This document shows, piece by piece, positions 8,899 to 17,624 of a stretch of DNA of 57,194 bases (the stretch's first letter is position 1; each line of letters begins with the position of its first letter). Location: positions 1 to 57,194 of the forward strand of contig CAXBCR010000023.1 in NCBI GenBank assembly GCA_963974475.1. Direction: 5' to 3'. The notes beneath the pieces were generated by a model. It saw only the letters and a list, made by a program, of their open reading frames with translations. It had not been told where the DNA came from and made no database searches. Made by a program: the position numbers and the translations under genes. Source of the stretch: CAJXZP01 sp963974475 (GTDB lineage Bacteria > Bacteroidota > Bacteroidia > Flavobacteriales_G > Salibacteraceae).

Positions 8899-10827
8899 AT
8901 GCACAAACAAATTCTGTCGGCCGTTCTTATTCTTGTAAGCGGACTGGTAAGCGGACAAAGCATTGATGACATAAAAAGTTACCAAAATAAGTACCCAGGT
9001 GCGCAAATGGTAGTTTTGGAGAATACCGAAGAACTGGTGATTGAGCTAAATAAAGGTGAATTAGAAATCTATGAAACCTATTATGCCAAAAAGCTGTATC
9101 TCACCAAAGACGCACCCATGTTTAGAGAAAAACAATTAAGTTTTGGGAGCTTTAGTGCCTATGAAGACATGATTGCCTCTACCTCTGTTCCGGCAGGAAC
9201 GAAGTATAAAAAGATAAAAACCAAAGAGTTCACTACTTCTGACGACATGGAGTCCAATGTTTTTCATGACGATTCCAAAATAATATCCTTTTCATTTAAA
9301 GGGTTACAAAAGGGTTCTTTTTCGGAGTTGTCGTACAAGCGTATAATTAAGGACCCGCATTTTATTGGTAGAGCTATTTTACAAGATGGTTTTCCAGTGG
9401 AACATCAAGTATACCGCATCATTGTAGGTAAAGGTGTGGACGTGTTATTTACGGAATATCAAATAGAACGTGACTTTATTTCGTTTTCTAAAACCGAAGA
9501 TAAAGGAAAAACCATCTACGAATGGACGGTAACCGATGCGCCTATTATTCAAACCGAGAAATGGTCTCCGCAAATTACTTATTACACACCACAAGTATTG
9601 CCACGCATAGCATCTTACCAAAAAAATGGGGCAACAGAATATGTATTGAGAGATGTAAATGATTTGTTTTCTTGGTATGAAACGTTTTTAGATTCGGTAA
9701 ATACCGATGTGGATAACCCAATGATAAAAGCTATTGTGGATTCTGTTTTAACGGGTAGTACGGATGAATTAGACCAAGTGAAACGAATTTTTGAATGGAC
9801 GCAAGAAAATATTAAATACGTGGCTTATGAAGCCGGATTGGGAGGCTTTATTCCTCGTTCGGCAAGTACAGTTTGTCAAAATCGATATGGCGACTGTAAG
9901 GATATGTCGAGTACTATTACCCAATTACTCAGCTATGCTGGTATAAAAGCGCATTATACATGGATTGGCACCAATGCTATTCCCTTTACATATAAGGAAC
10001 TACCTACTCCATCGGTAGACAATCACATGATTGCTACCTATATAGCGAAAGATGGACAGCATTATTTTATGGATGCTACAGGAAGATATGGCGAATTTGG
10101 GTTACCAAGTAGCTTCATTCAAAACCAAGAAGCGTTGATTAGATTAGCACCCGGTAAATTTGAACTGTACACTGTACCGGTGGTAGCTCCCGAAGTGAAT
10201 TCTATTGTAGATTCTGTTCAAGCCACGCTTACCAATGGGTTATTTACCGCAAAGGCAGTATCGTTAATGGGTGGTTATTACAAACAGAATTTGCAATATG
10301 AAATTGAAGATTTATCGGATGATGAAAAAGCGAAATTTTACAAAGCTTATTTACGAAAAGGAAATAATAAGTTTTTGCCCGAAAATTTTGAAGAAAGCAA
10401 CCATTATCCAAGTCCCAAACCATTTAGAATCGCTTACGATTTCACTATTGGCGATTACGCCATGGAGAATAATGATGAGCTATACATTAATTTAAATCTT
10501 ACCGATTATTTTAGTGGTGATAAACTCAAAAAGGACCGTAAAACTCCATTCGAATTCAAATTCATTGCCCAATACCATAACGTGATTGAATTCACCGTAC
10601 CAGAGGGTTATGCCATTGATTTCGTTCCTGAACCTATACAGATTTCAAACGAATTGATGCGTTATGAGTCCGCCTATACCATCAATGGAAATGTGATTAC
10701 CTATACCTCCAAATCGAACAAAACAAAATTATATTACAACGTAGCCGAAGTTGCCTTGTGGAATAAAAGTGTGAATCAAATCAATAAATCTCAAAAAAAT
10801 GTCATTATCCTTAAAAAATCCAATTAA
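8899..10827 (+). CDS. DUF3857 + transglutaminase-like protein, triad intact
   Basis: A 642-residue exported protein with signal peptide (ending about LVSGQS), an N-terminal DUF3857 beta domain and a transglutaminase-like core. The core shows a full Cys-His-Asp triad: Cys333 in YGDCKD, His376 in DNHM and Asp392 in FMDAT. This permits a papain-like thiol reaction (peptide cleavage or amide transfer) outside the cytoplasm; the substrate is unknown. The C-terminus is another beta domain. It starts 4 bases after the MORN gene and overlaps the next gene by 29 bases, so the genes are surely co-transcribed. Its downstream neighbour is a paralogue that lacks the catalytic Cys. Confidence 0.82.
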   Translation: MHKQILSAVLILVSGLVSGQSIDDIKSYQNKYPGAQMVVLENTEELVIELNKGELEIYETYYAKKLYLTKDAPMFREKQLSFGSFSAYEDMIASTSVPAGTKYKKIKTKEFTTSDDMESNVFHDDSKIISFSFKGLQKGSFSELSYKRIIKDPHFIGRAILQDGFPVEHQVYRIIVGKGVDVLFTEYQIERDFISFSKTEDKGKTIYEWTVTDAPIIQTEKWSPQITYYTPQVLPRIASYQKNGATEYVLRDVNDLFSWYETFLDSVNTDVDNPMIKAIVDSVLTGSTDELDQVKRIFEWTQENIKYVAYEAGLGGFIPRSASTVCQNRYGDCKDMSSTITQLLSYAGIKAHYTWIGTNAIPFTYKELPTPSVDNHMIATYIAKDGQHYFMDATGRYGEFGLPSSFIQNQEALIRLAPGKFELYTVPVVAPEVNSIVDSVQATLTNGLFTAKAVSLMGGYYKQNLQYEIEDLSDDEKAKFYKAYLRKGNNKFLPENFEESNHYPSPKPFRIAYDFTIGDYAMENNDELYINLNLTDYFSGDKLKKDRKTPFEFKFIAQYHNVIEFTVPEGYAIDFVPEPIQISNELMRYESAYTINGNVITYTSKSNKTKLYYNVAEVALWNKSVNQINKSQKNVIILKKSN

Positions 10828-12790
10828 ATATCTTTTAGCCATTGTAATTTTAGGCTTTTCGGTATCATTACAAGCGCAAGACGATTTTATAAACGCAAAT
10901 TATGACTGGGAAGAGGCTATGCCCCACTTTTCTATTCCAGACTCGTTAAAGGATGAACCTCAGATTTTCTTTAAGAAACATCAAATTGTGGAATACGGTT
11001 TTGAAGGCGAAAACTTTGTGCAAATTGAAGTATTGCATGAGTTGTTTTGGGTAAACTCAGATGAGGCTATTGACCGTAACAATAAGGTGTATTTACCTAT
11101 GGGCAAGGAAACCGAGGTAATTTCTACCAAAGCGAGAGTAATTAATCCGGACGGAAAGGAAACATTGCTGAACGAGGATGATGTAAAAGAAATAACAGAT
11201 GAAGACGATAATGTAGCTTATTATTACGCATTAAAAGGAATTGAAATTGGCAGTTTTATAGAGTATTTCTATGTCATCAAAAAAGCACCGGGTTACAATG
11301 GTAGCAGACGTGTGGCGCAAGAGTTAGCTCCTGTTTTCAATTATCAATTTGACTTAATTTCTCCCACACACTTGATTTTTAAAACCAAAAGCTACAACGG
11401 TTTTGGTGAATTGGAAGAAGACACTTTCGATGAAGAGCACAATCATTTGTATAAATCATTTGAATACCTCCCCAAATTTGTAGAAGAAGACCAAGCCTAT
11501 AATTTACCAAATCGCATTTCGGTAATTTATAAGTTAGATGAAAACACGGCTTCAAATGTATCTAATATTGTGAACTATAAATCGGTTGGAAAAAGGTTGA
11601 TTAACCAATACACTGTGGGCTCAAAAACCGATTTAAAAGTTTTTTCGAAAATGATGAAAGAAGCCGCGGTAGCTAGCTCTAACACAAATGAGGAAAAATT
11701 ACGGGCTTGGGAAAAATACTATAAAACCCACTATTCTTTGTTTCAAGCCAATACAGCCGAATTAAGTGACTTGGCTTTTGTATACAAAAACAAAGTATCT
11801 AATTCTCCTGGTTTCATGAAATTTATGGCATTGGCTTGTGAAAAAAATATAATTGATTATCGCTTTGTAATCACCTGTAATCGAAAGTCTTTGGCCTTTG
11901 ATGAAAAGTTTCAAGCCTATAATTTCCTTCAAAAATATTTGATGTATTTCCCTGAATTAGATAAATATATGGATATGGAAGGAAAATTTTCGGTGCTAGG
12001 TTATCCGGGAATCGACTTTCAGGATAATAATGGCGTATTCTACAAGAAAATTGCCGTGGGCGATATATTAAGTTCAACTGCAAATATTGAATGGATTGAC
12101 GCACCTGATGCTAATTCATCCATTAGCGATATGGATATGAAAGTAAAAGTGGCTGAAGACTTTTCTACTTTAGAATTTGATTTAACCACCAAAGCTACTG
12201 GATATAACGTATCTCCAACTCAACCTTATTTTGGATTAATTTCTACCGAAGACGAATTGGACTTAACCGAACAATTAATTAAATGGGTAGACCCTGACAT
12301 GGATTTGCATGAAGTAAAAGCAGATAATACAGGGTATGAAAACTACGGAGAAAAACCGCTTATCATCACCGGTACTTTTGCTATCGACAAGTATATTGTT
12401 TCTGTAAAAGATAAATACCTTATTAAACTAGGCTTATTCATTGGCCCACAGGCAGAAATGTATCAGGATGGGGAAGCTAGAAAATTTCCGGTAGATATGG
12501 GATTTAGAAAAAGTTACCATCGCGTATTTTCATTTGAAGTACCTGAAGGATACACCGTTACTAATCTAGAAACCATTAACATGAAAGTTGAGGCAAAAGA
12601 AAAAGATGGTACCGTATATGCCGATTTTATTAGCTCCTACTCGCTTGATGGTAATGTGCTTACCGTAATTTGCGATGAACGTTACCACAAAATTCATTTT
12701 CCGGTATCTCAATATGAAGATTATAGAAGAGTAATTAATGCCGCTGCCGATTTCAATAAAATTGTGGTGTATTTAGAAGAAAAACAATAG
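10799..12790 (+). CDS. DUF3857 protein with degenerate transglutaminase core
   Basis: A 663-residue exported protein with signal peptide (to about SVSLQAQ). It parallels its upstream neighbour along its length: DUF3857 domain, core, C-terminal beta domain. In the core, the stretch aligning with YGDCKDM of the neighbour reads SNSPGFM (around residues 334-340) and has no Cys, and the His site (DNHM) reads AYNF. Only an Asp (YMDM) is left near the third site. It is therefore probably not an enzyme and may bind substrate or partner the active paralogue. The ATG lies 29 bases inside the previous gene, which suggests translational coupling; the signal peptide begins right at this start, supporting it. 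Confidence 0.78.
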   Translation: MSLSLKNPIKYLLAIVILGFSVSLQAQDDFINANYDWEEAMPHFSIPDSLKDEPQIFFKKHQIVEYGFEGENFVQIEVLHELFWVNSDEAIDRNNKVYLPMGKETEVISTKARVINPDGKETLLNEDDVKEITDEDDNVAYYYALKGIEIGSFIEYFYVIKKAPGYNGSRRVAQELAPVFNYQFDLISPTHLIFKTKSYNGFGELEEDTFDEEHNHLYKSFEYLPKFVEEDQAYNLPNRISVIYKLDENTASNVSNIVNYKSVGKRLINQYTVGSKTDLKVFSKMMKEAAVASSNTNEEKLRAWEKYYKTHYSLFQANTAELSDLAFVYKNKVSNSPGFMKFMALACEKNIIDYRFVITCNRKSLAFDEKFQAYNFLQKYLMYFPELDKYMDMEGKFSVLGYPGIDFQDNNGVFYKKIAVGDILSSTANIEWIDAPDANSSISDMDMKVKVAEDFSTLEFDLTTKATGYNVSPTQPYFGLISTEDELDLTEQLIKWVDPDMDLHEVKADNTGYENYGEKPLIITGTFAIDKYIVSVKDKYLIKLGLFIGPQAEMYQDGEARKFPVDMGFRKSYHRVFSFEVPEGYTVTNLETINMKVEAKEKDGTVYADFISSYSLDGNVLTVICDERYHKIHFPVSQYEDYRRVINAAADFNKIVVYLEEKQ

Positions 12791-12791
12791 A

Positions 12792-13391
12792 ATGAAACAC
12801 ACTTTTTACGCGCTATTCTTAGTAGGACTTCTCTCCTCTTGTGCCGATACAGCGGAAACCAAAGAAGAAACCAAAGGCGAAACGGTCCATTTTGATAAAT
12901 TCAATTGGACCATGAATATACCAGATGGTTTTGAGATGGAATCGGAAGAAGAATGGGCCAAATTGCAACAAAAAGGCACCGAAGCAATTGAAGAAACATT
13001 TGAGCAAGAAATAGAAGGAAATGCGAAAACAATAGTGGTTTTCAAACAAGATGAAACCAACTATTTTGACGCTAATTATCAGTCATTTGATACCGCCACG
13101 GATGGGAATTACCTCAAATCATGTACGGATGTAAACCAAGTGATTTACGAGACCTTTTTAGCCCAAATGCCTGATGTACCTATCGATTCCAGCTCCACCA
13201 CAGAGACTATTGATGGGTTGGTGTTTCAAAAATTCAATATTGTAATTCAATTTCCAAACGAAATGAAACTTACCACCCACATGTATAGCCGATTGTTTGG
13301 AGATACGGAGTTGGCCGTGAACATTATGTATGCGAACGAGGATACCGGCAAAAAAATGACGGATGCTTGGTTGAAATCAAGTTTTAAATAG
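12792..13391 (+). CDS. Lipoprotein of unknown function
   Basis: A 199-residue protein with a lipoprotein signal: hydrophobic segment then LSSC, with lipidated Cys at residue 17, followed by an acidic T/E/K-rich linker (about 18-30). The mature part (NWTMNIPDGFEM..., LTTHMYSRLFGDTELAVNI) resembles small alpha/beta domains seen in many Bacteroidota lipoproteins, but I do not recognise a named family. It starts one base after the stop of the degenerate DUF3857 gene and closes the operon that begins at 5625. Its place suggests an accessory role on the same envelope surface. Confidence 0.75.
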   Translation: MKHTFYALFLVGLLSSCADTAETKEETKGETVHFDKFNWTMNIPDGFEMESEEEWAKLQQKGTEAIEETFEQEIEGNAKTIVVFKQDETNYFDANYQSFDTATDGNYLKSCTDVNQVIYETFLAQMPDVPIDSSSTTETIDGLVFQKFNIVIQFPNEMKLTTHMYSRLFGDTELAVNIMYANEDTGKKMTDAWLKSSFK

Positions 13392-13504
13392 ATCATACCA
13401 TTGGAAATAATTGGCCAAATCTCATTCACCATTACAAATCAACCAAAAATTCTTAATTTCAATAGTGAAGGTTAAAACTCACCCTATAAAACATGAAAAT
13501 AACG

Positions 13505-13512
13505 TAATTTTG
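13505..13512 (+). promoter_or_regulatory. -7 box of the pruA promoter
   Basis: TAATTTTG fits the Bacteroidota consensus TAnnTTTG exactly and lies 65 bases before the pruA start codon, in the 186-base spacer after the preceding operon. A -33 TTG box is not obvious. Confidence 0.5.
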
Positions 13513-13577
13513 CACCCGCAACTGCGAGCTATATTTCGCAAGTTTGAATAAGTTTTTAATTAGTAAAATATAAAGAG

Positions 13578-15203
13578 ATGCCTAAAGGAATTTTTAAAGT
13601 ACCAGTTCCAACTAACGAACCAGTTAAAGGTTACGCACCAGGAAGTGCGGAACGTGAGTCTTTATTGAAACAGTACAAAGAAATGTACAACAGTAACATC
13701 GAAGTTCCGATGTATATTGGTGATAAACAAGTGACCACTCATAATAAAATAGCTATTACTCCACCGCACGACCACCAACATGTAATTGGTAGTTTTAGTT
13801 ACGGTGATGAAACGCATGTAAAAGATGCTATTGATGCCGCTTTAGCAGCCAAAGCGGATTGGGTAGCTTTAGGATGGGAACATAGAGCAGCTATCTTTTT
13901 AAAAGCCGCTGAGTTATTAGCAGGTCCTTTTAGAGACAAAATGAATGCGGCTACCATGTTGGCTCAATCAAAAAACGTTATGCAAGCAGAAATTGATGCG
14001 GCATGTGAGTTTATTGATTTCTTACGTTTCAATGTGCAGTATATGGTTGATATCTACGGAAAACAACCAGAATCAGCTCCAGGTATTTGGAACAAGGTAG
14101 AATACCGTCCGTTAGAAGGATTTGTATTTGCTATTTCTCCATTTAACTTTACTTCTATTGCAGGAAATCTACCTGCTTCTGCAGCAATGATGGGTAATAC
14201 AGTAGTATGGAAACCATCGGATACCCAAGTATATTCTGCGCAAGTAATTATGGAATTGTTTAAAGAAGCTGGATTACCAGATGGAGTTATCAATATGATT
14301 ACGGTAGATGGTCCTGTAGCAGGTGACGAGATTTTTAATCACCGTGATTTTGCTGGATTGCACTTTACCGGTTCAACCGGTGTTTTCCAACATCTTTGGA
14401 AAACCATTGGAACCAACATTAGCAAATACCGCTCTTACCCAAGAATTGTAGGCGAAACGGGTGGTAAAGATTTTATTATGGCTCACAAATCTGCGCATGC
14501 GCAACAAGTGGCTACCGGTATTTCTCGTGGTGCATTTGAATTTCAAGGTCAAAAATGTAGTGCTGCTTCTAGATCTTACATCCCATCTAATATTTGGCCA
14601 GATGTAAAAGCAAGTATCATTGCGGATGTGAATTCATTCAAAATGGGTTCTCCAGAAGATACTTCAAATTTCATTAACGCAGTAATTGACGAACGTGCAT
14701 TTGATAAAATTGCCGGTTTCATTGACTACGTGAAAACACAAGACGATGCAGAAATCATTGTAGGTGGAAATTACGATAAATCTAAAGGTTACTTTATTGA
14801 ACCTACCGTTGTGGTTACTACCAATCCGAAATTTAGAACATTATGTGAAGAAATTTTCGGCCCTGTAATGACCATCTACGTTTATGATGAAAATGAATTT
14901 GAAGCAACGCTTGATTTATTGGATTCTACTTCTGATTACGCATTAACAGGCGCAATTTTCTCTCAAGACCGTTACGCAGCTGAATTGGCTACTAAGAAAT
15001 TAGTAAACGCAGCGGGTAACTTCTATATCAATGATAAACCAACTGGTGCAGTTGTAGGACAACAACCATTTGGTGGCGCACGTGGTTCAGGTACAAACGA
15101 TAAAGCAGGTTCTGAATTGAATTTGATTCGTTGGTGTTCACCTCGTTTAATCAAAGAAACATTTGTAACTCCTACGGATTACAGATATGCGTTTTTAGGA
15201 TAA
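13578..15203 (+). CDS. pruA: L-glutamate gamma-semialdehyde dehydrogenase (P5C dehydrogenase)
   Basis: A 541-residue aldehyde dehydrogenase of the ALDH4 type. It oxidises glutamate semialdehyde / 1-pyrroline-5-carboxylate to glutamate with NAD+, the second step of proline breakdown. The catalytic Cys327 lies in GQKCSAASR and the general-base Glu293 in GETGGKD. ISPFNFTSIAGN, the cofactor-side loop, and the C-terminal QQPFGGARGSGTNDKAG stretch are typical of the P5C dehydrogenase branch. Length fits the single-domain (eukaryote/Bacteroidota-type) form with no proline dehydrogenase fused. The gene is whole, but its last 73 bases and the terminator after it are repeated perfectly at 17683-17812, beyond the inserted element. 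Confidence 0.95.
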   Translation: MPKGIFKVPVPTNEPVKGYAPGSAERESLLKQYKEMYNSNIEVPMYIGDKQVTTHNKIAITPPHDHQHVIGSFSYGDETHVKDAIDAALAAKADWVALGWEHRAAIFLKAAELLAGPFRDKMNAATMLAQSKNVMQAEIDAACEFIDFLRFNVQYMVDIYGKQPESAPGIWNKVEYRPLEGFVFAISPFNFTSIAGNLPASAAMMGNTVVWKPSDTQVYSAQVIMELFKEAGLPDGVINMITVDGPVAGDEIFNHRDFAGLHFTGSTGVFQHLWKTIGTNISKYRSYPRIVGETGGKDFIMAHKSAHAQQVATGISRGAFEFQGQKCSAASRSYIPSNIWPDVKASIIADVNSFKMGSPEDTSNFINAVIDERAFDKIAGFIDYVKTQDDAEIIVGGNYDKSKGYFIEPTVVVTTNPKFRTLCEEIFGPVMTIYVYDENEFEATLDLLDSTSDYALTGAIFSQDRYAAELATKKLVNAAGNFYINDKPTGAVVGQQPFGGARGSGTNDKAGSELNLIRWCSPRLIKETFVTPTDYRYAFLG

Positions 15204-15260
15204 TTAGATTCTAATTAATTTATTGGAAGCCTTCTCAATTAGTTTTGAGGAGGCTTTTTT
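15131..15260 (+). repeat. Left copy of 130-bp direct repeat (pruA tail + terminator)
   Basis: These 130 bases, the last 24 codons of pruA with its stop plus the terminator, recur without a mismatch at 17683-17812, a fixed offset of 2552. The base before the repeat differs (G here, T there) and after it the T run is one longer here. This copy belongs to the functional gene. Confidence 0.97.
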
Positions 15261-15261
15261 T
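15227..15261 (+). terminator. pruA terminator
   Basis: Stem 15227-15238 with 15245-15256 (one G-T pair in 12), 6-base loop, then T7. It ends pruA on the plus strand; the convergent HpaII-like gene stops 8 bases past it. Confidence 0.85.
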
Positions 15262-15268
15262 ATGAGTG

Positions 15269-15940
15269 TTATTTGATAAACCTAATTTGAAGATTTAATT
15301 TAATAAAAAGTTGGTCTTCCTCTAAATATACCTCACCGAAACCATGTCTTGAACTACTGGCAGTATCAAGCTTAGTATTATTGATTAGGTAATTTTCAAA
15401 TTCATTTTTATTATAGATATGATTACTCAAAACATCATCATTTTCCTTTTCAATCAAATAACCACCCATAGAGTCGTATTCTCCATTCCAAACTTTGTCA
15501 GGCATCATCCCTAAAGCAACAGCTGTCAAAAAACGCTTCATCTTATAGGTATAAAAATGATATTTATTTGTAATATCAAAATTTAGTGGATTTAGTTTTT
15601 CAAGATTAGATACTAAGTCAACCATTTTAGAGTCATTACTTGTAAAAAAATAGAAGACTAACCATGCAGTAATTTCAGGAAGTAAACTATCAATAAGGAC
15701 TAAGTTATTCGAGTAAATTTGCCTCTCAGTACCGTTAAACTTTAATTCACCTCCCCTATCAATTATAAACTTTATTCTATCTTTTATTTTACTTCTGGTA
15801 TTTATAGCATTTATTTTCTCAACCTCTTTTTTTGTAAGAGATAATCGATTTATCTCGAATATGTAATTTGTAACAACTATTGTCTCTGCAGTTCCTAAAG
15901 GTCTTATAAACTTCGTACTTATTGTTTGAAATTGATTCAT
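15269..15940 (-). CDS. HpaII-type restriction endonuclease, N-terminally short
   Basis: A 223-residue protein resembling the C-terminal two thirds of HpaII-family (CCGG-cutting type II) endonucleases. From memory of the family, the shared parts are FLTAVALGMMPDKVWNGEYD (137-156), YNKNEFENYLINNTKLDT (176-193), SSSRHGFGEVY (195-205) and the closing IKLNLQIRF (213-221). Family members run to about 350 residues; the roughly 130 residues usually found before the TNYIFEI segment are missing here, and an in-frame stop lies just upstream of the ATG. The start overlaps the HNH stop as ATGA, so it is probably translated. If the lost part holds catalytic residues, the product cannot cut DNA. Confidence 0.65.
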   Translation of the reverse strand: MNQFQTISTKFIRPLGTAETIVVTNYIFEINRLSLTKKEVEKINAINTRSKIKDRIKFIIDRGGELKFNGTERQIYSNNLVLIDSLLPEITAWLVFYFFTSNDSKMVDLVSNLEKLNPLNFDITNKYHFYTYKMKRFLTAVALGMMPDKVWNGEYDSMGGYLIEKENDDVLSNHIYNKNEFENYLINNTKLDTASSSRHGFGEVYLEEDQLFIKLNLQIRFIK

Positions 15941-16692
15941 TTTATGAAAATATTTTCAAAATGATAATCTAAAAATTCCTTTGTTGGTAAAAATCTTTCA
16001 GGTTTAATAATGTGTTGGTTATTGTATTTAATAAAGAATTCATTTACAGTTTTGTCATTCGAATAATCATTAAAATATTTAGAAACAATTATTTTATAAT
16101 CAGGACTAACTGTTATGAAGCCTTTGTCAAAAGCTTTATCGTGAATTGAATTTAAACATAATCCATTGTGCGGATTTATTCTGTTCTTTTTATCTTTAGA
16201 CCAAGGAATTATATGGCTTGCGACTAAAAAATCAGGAATTGATAATCCCGTAATACAACATTTTAAATTATATGAAGACAAAATGGTACTTCTAAAAAAA
16301 CTTTGATTAACTCTTGTTTTAACGGTTGATTCTTTTTCTTTTCCATCCGGAAATTTTTCAATAACTAATTCTTTTATGTCTTTATCTTGAAATTTAGCAA
16401 TTAACTCTTCACTTTCATAAGCTAAATTTTCCCAATTACCATTAAACTCATTCCAAACAACTTCTTCTAGCTTGCTTCCATTTACCAATCCCGTAATTCC
16501 TTGCGTCTTAAGTTCTGGGTCAAGTCTCCCAAAATTACCTATTTTCATATTTAATGCTGAAGGTGAACGACCTAATATATTTGCATACTTTATGATTGTT
16601 GGATTAGATTTACTACTTTTTTTGAAAGGTACTTTGCAATAAACATTAAACGCTACAATGGTTTCCTCTCTTGTCCAATTTGCTTTAGCCAT
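15937..16692 (-). CDS. HNH endonuclease (HNH_2 type)
   Basis: A 251-residue nuclease. The N-terminal part (residues 5-60, WTREETIVAFNVY... LGRSPSALNMKIGNF) is a helical, probably DNA-binding lead domain common to this family. The HNH_2 fold follows at about 145-192: CCITG (145-149), H160 in ASHIIPW, NR 170-171, N176 in HNGLCL, H184 and FDKGF. The central histidine-metal residues are all present, so it may be active. It sits between the broken methyltransferase (TAATG overlap upstream) and the HpaII-like fragment (ATGA overlap downstream). Such HNH proteins are often restriction enzymes paired with a cytosine methyltransferase. Confidence 0.85.
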   Translation of the reverse strand: MAKANWTREETIVAFNVYCKVPFKKSSKSNPTIIKYANILGRSPSALNMKIGNFGRLDPELKTQGITGLVNGSKLEEVVWNEFNGNWENLAYESEELIAKFQDKDIKELVIEKFPDGKEKESTVKTRVNQSFFRSTILSSYNLKCCITGLSIPDFLVASHIIPWSKDKKNRINPHNGLCLNSIHDKAFDKGFITVSPDYKIIVSKYFNDYSNDKTVNEFFIKYNNQHIIKPERFLPTKEFLDYHFENIFIK

Positions 16693-17102
16693 TATGCTAA
16701 TTTTTGCGTTAGGGATTGAAATGAAAATTCTTTCCGTATGGAACGAACAAAAAGATTATAGCCGAAAGCCATTCTAAACCCTCCAATACCCGCAAACAAA
16801 TCGATAAATTTGAATTTTTCACTTTTTGGTTCAGGAAAAGGTGCAGAGGACTTATGATTAAAAATCATATACTGTAAAGCCTCTTCAGCAACAGTATTAT
16901 CAATTGTTTCATCAGGAAATTTGTATTCTAACACCTCTTTCACATGCTTAACTGCATCTTTTTTATACTTTTTTGAAACACCATTTTTATGATTATGTAT
17001 GTAATGGGTTAATGACGCTTCTGCTTCAATATCAGATATTCTTGATTTAATCAAAGGCTTTATTTCTAAATCTTTTATTGTTATGTTTTTCTTTATTCTC
17101 AT
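16692..17102 (-). pseudogene. DNA cytosine-5 methyltransferase, truncated after motif I
   Basis: A 136-codon remnant. Residues 1-95 are the kind of N-terminal extension seen on some type II C5-methyltransferases. Residues 98-112 carry motif I, FKFIDLFAGIGGFRM, which binds S-adenosylmethionine. After about residue 114 the family sequence stops and an unrelated 20-residue tail leads to a stop. The PC motif IV with the catalytic Cys, the ENV and QRR motifs and the target-recognition domain are all absent; a whole enzyme would need some 300 residues more. The stop overlaps the HNH start as TAATG, so the junction looks like an internal deletion or replacement rather than a simple nonsense mutation. 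It cannot methylate DNA. Confidence 0.85.
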
Positions 17103-17238
17103 CCTCTAATTTCCTATTTACCGTTTGCAAGATACTATACCAAAATTCGCGTTTATTACTTCGTTTAGAAAAATTAAATTCGTTTTTCAACAGGTACTTA
17201 ACCACCAAATTTTGAATTATTGCAAATAAACAAACCCC

Positions 17239-17259
17239 AACCGTAACCTATTTACGGTT
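17239..17259 (-). other. Inverted repeat between the HipB-like gene and the methyltransferase remnant
   Basis: Perfect 8-bp inverted repeat AACCGTAA/TTACGGTT with a 5-base loop, in the 212-base spacer 17103-17314. No T tract follows directly, so it could be a weak terminator of the regulator gene or an operator for the genes downstream. The rest of the spacer is plain A/T-rich sequence. Confidence 0.4.
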
Positions 17260-17314
17260 TAGTAAAAATTGATTAATAATTCACAAATAACCTCCCATCC
17301 AACGCCACCTATTT

Positions 17315-17599
17315 CTAGAGTCGTAAATCTTGCAATTTCCTGCCTAATAAATCATCGGCAGCTAATTTTAAAAAATCATCCTGTAAACCCAAAACTCGAA
17401 GTACATTAAACAAAGCTCCCAAAGAAACACTTGAAGTTCCTTTTTCTAGTAAATACAAAGTGTTTCGCGAAATTCCTGCCCGTTCTGAAACTTGAGTTGC
17501 CGTGAATTTTCTTCTTTTTCTAGCCAATCGAATGTTCTCTCCAACTTGGTTCAAAATTCTTTGATGCTTCGGAAATAAAACTTGCTTTTTTGCTTTCAT
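17315..17599 (-). CDS. XRE-family HTH regulator, HipB-like
   Basis: A 94-residue DNA-binding protein from the ATG at 17599 (an upstream in-frame reading to 17650 would run across the promoter). The helix-turn-helix spans roughly residues 18-75: GENIRLARKRRKFTATQVSERAGISRNTLYLLEKG. The C-terminal LLGRKLQDLRL is the ending I associate with Bacteroidota HipB-type antitoxins that precede hipA. No hipA toxin is present, so here it is either an orphan or has been taken on as controller (C protein-like) of the restriction genes downstream. It has its own TATATTTG promoter box. Confidence 0.8.
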   Translation of the reverse strand: MKAKKQVLFPKHQRILNQVGENIRLARKRRKFTATQVSERAGISRNTLYLLEKGTSSVSLGALFNVLRVLGLQDDFLKLAADDLLGRKLQDLRL

Positions 17600-17616
17600 T
17601 TGTATTATACTTAGCA

Positions 17617-17624
17617 CAAATATA
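17617..17624 (-). promoter_or_regulatory. -7 box of the HipB-like regulator
   Basis: TATATTTG on the minus strand, 17 bases before the ATG at 17599. Just upstream (17625-17640) is the near-palindrome ATTAATGTAATTAAT, placed like an autoregulatory operator over the -33 region. Confidence 0.55.
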
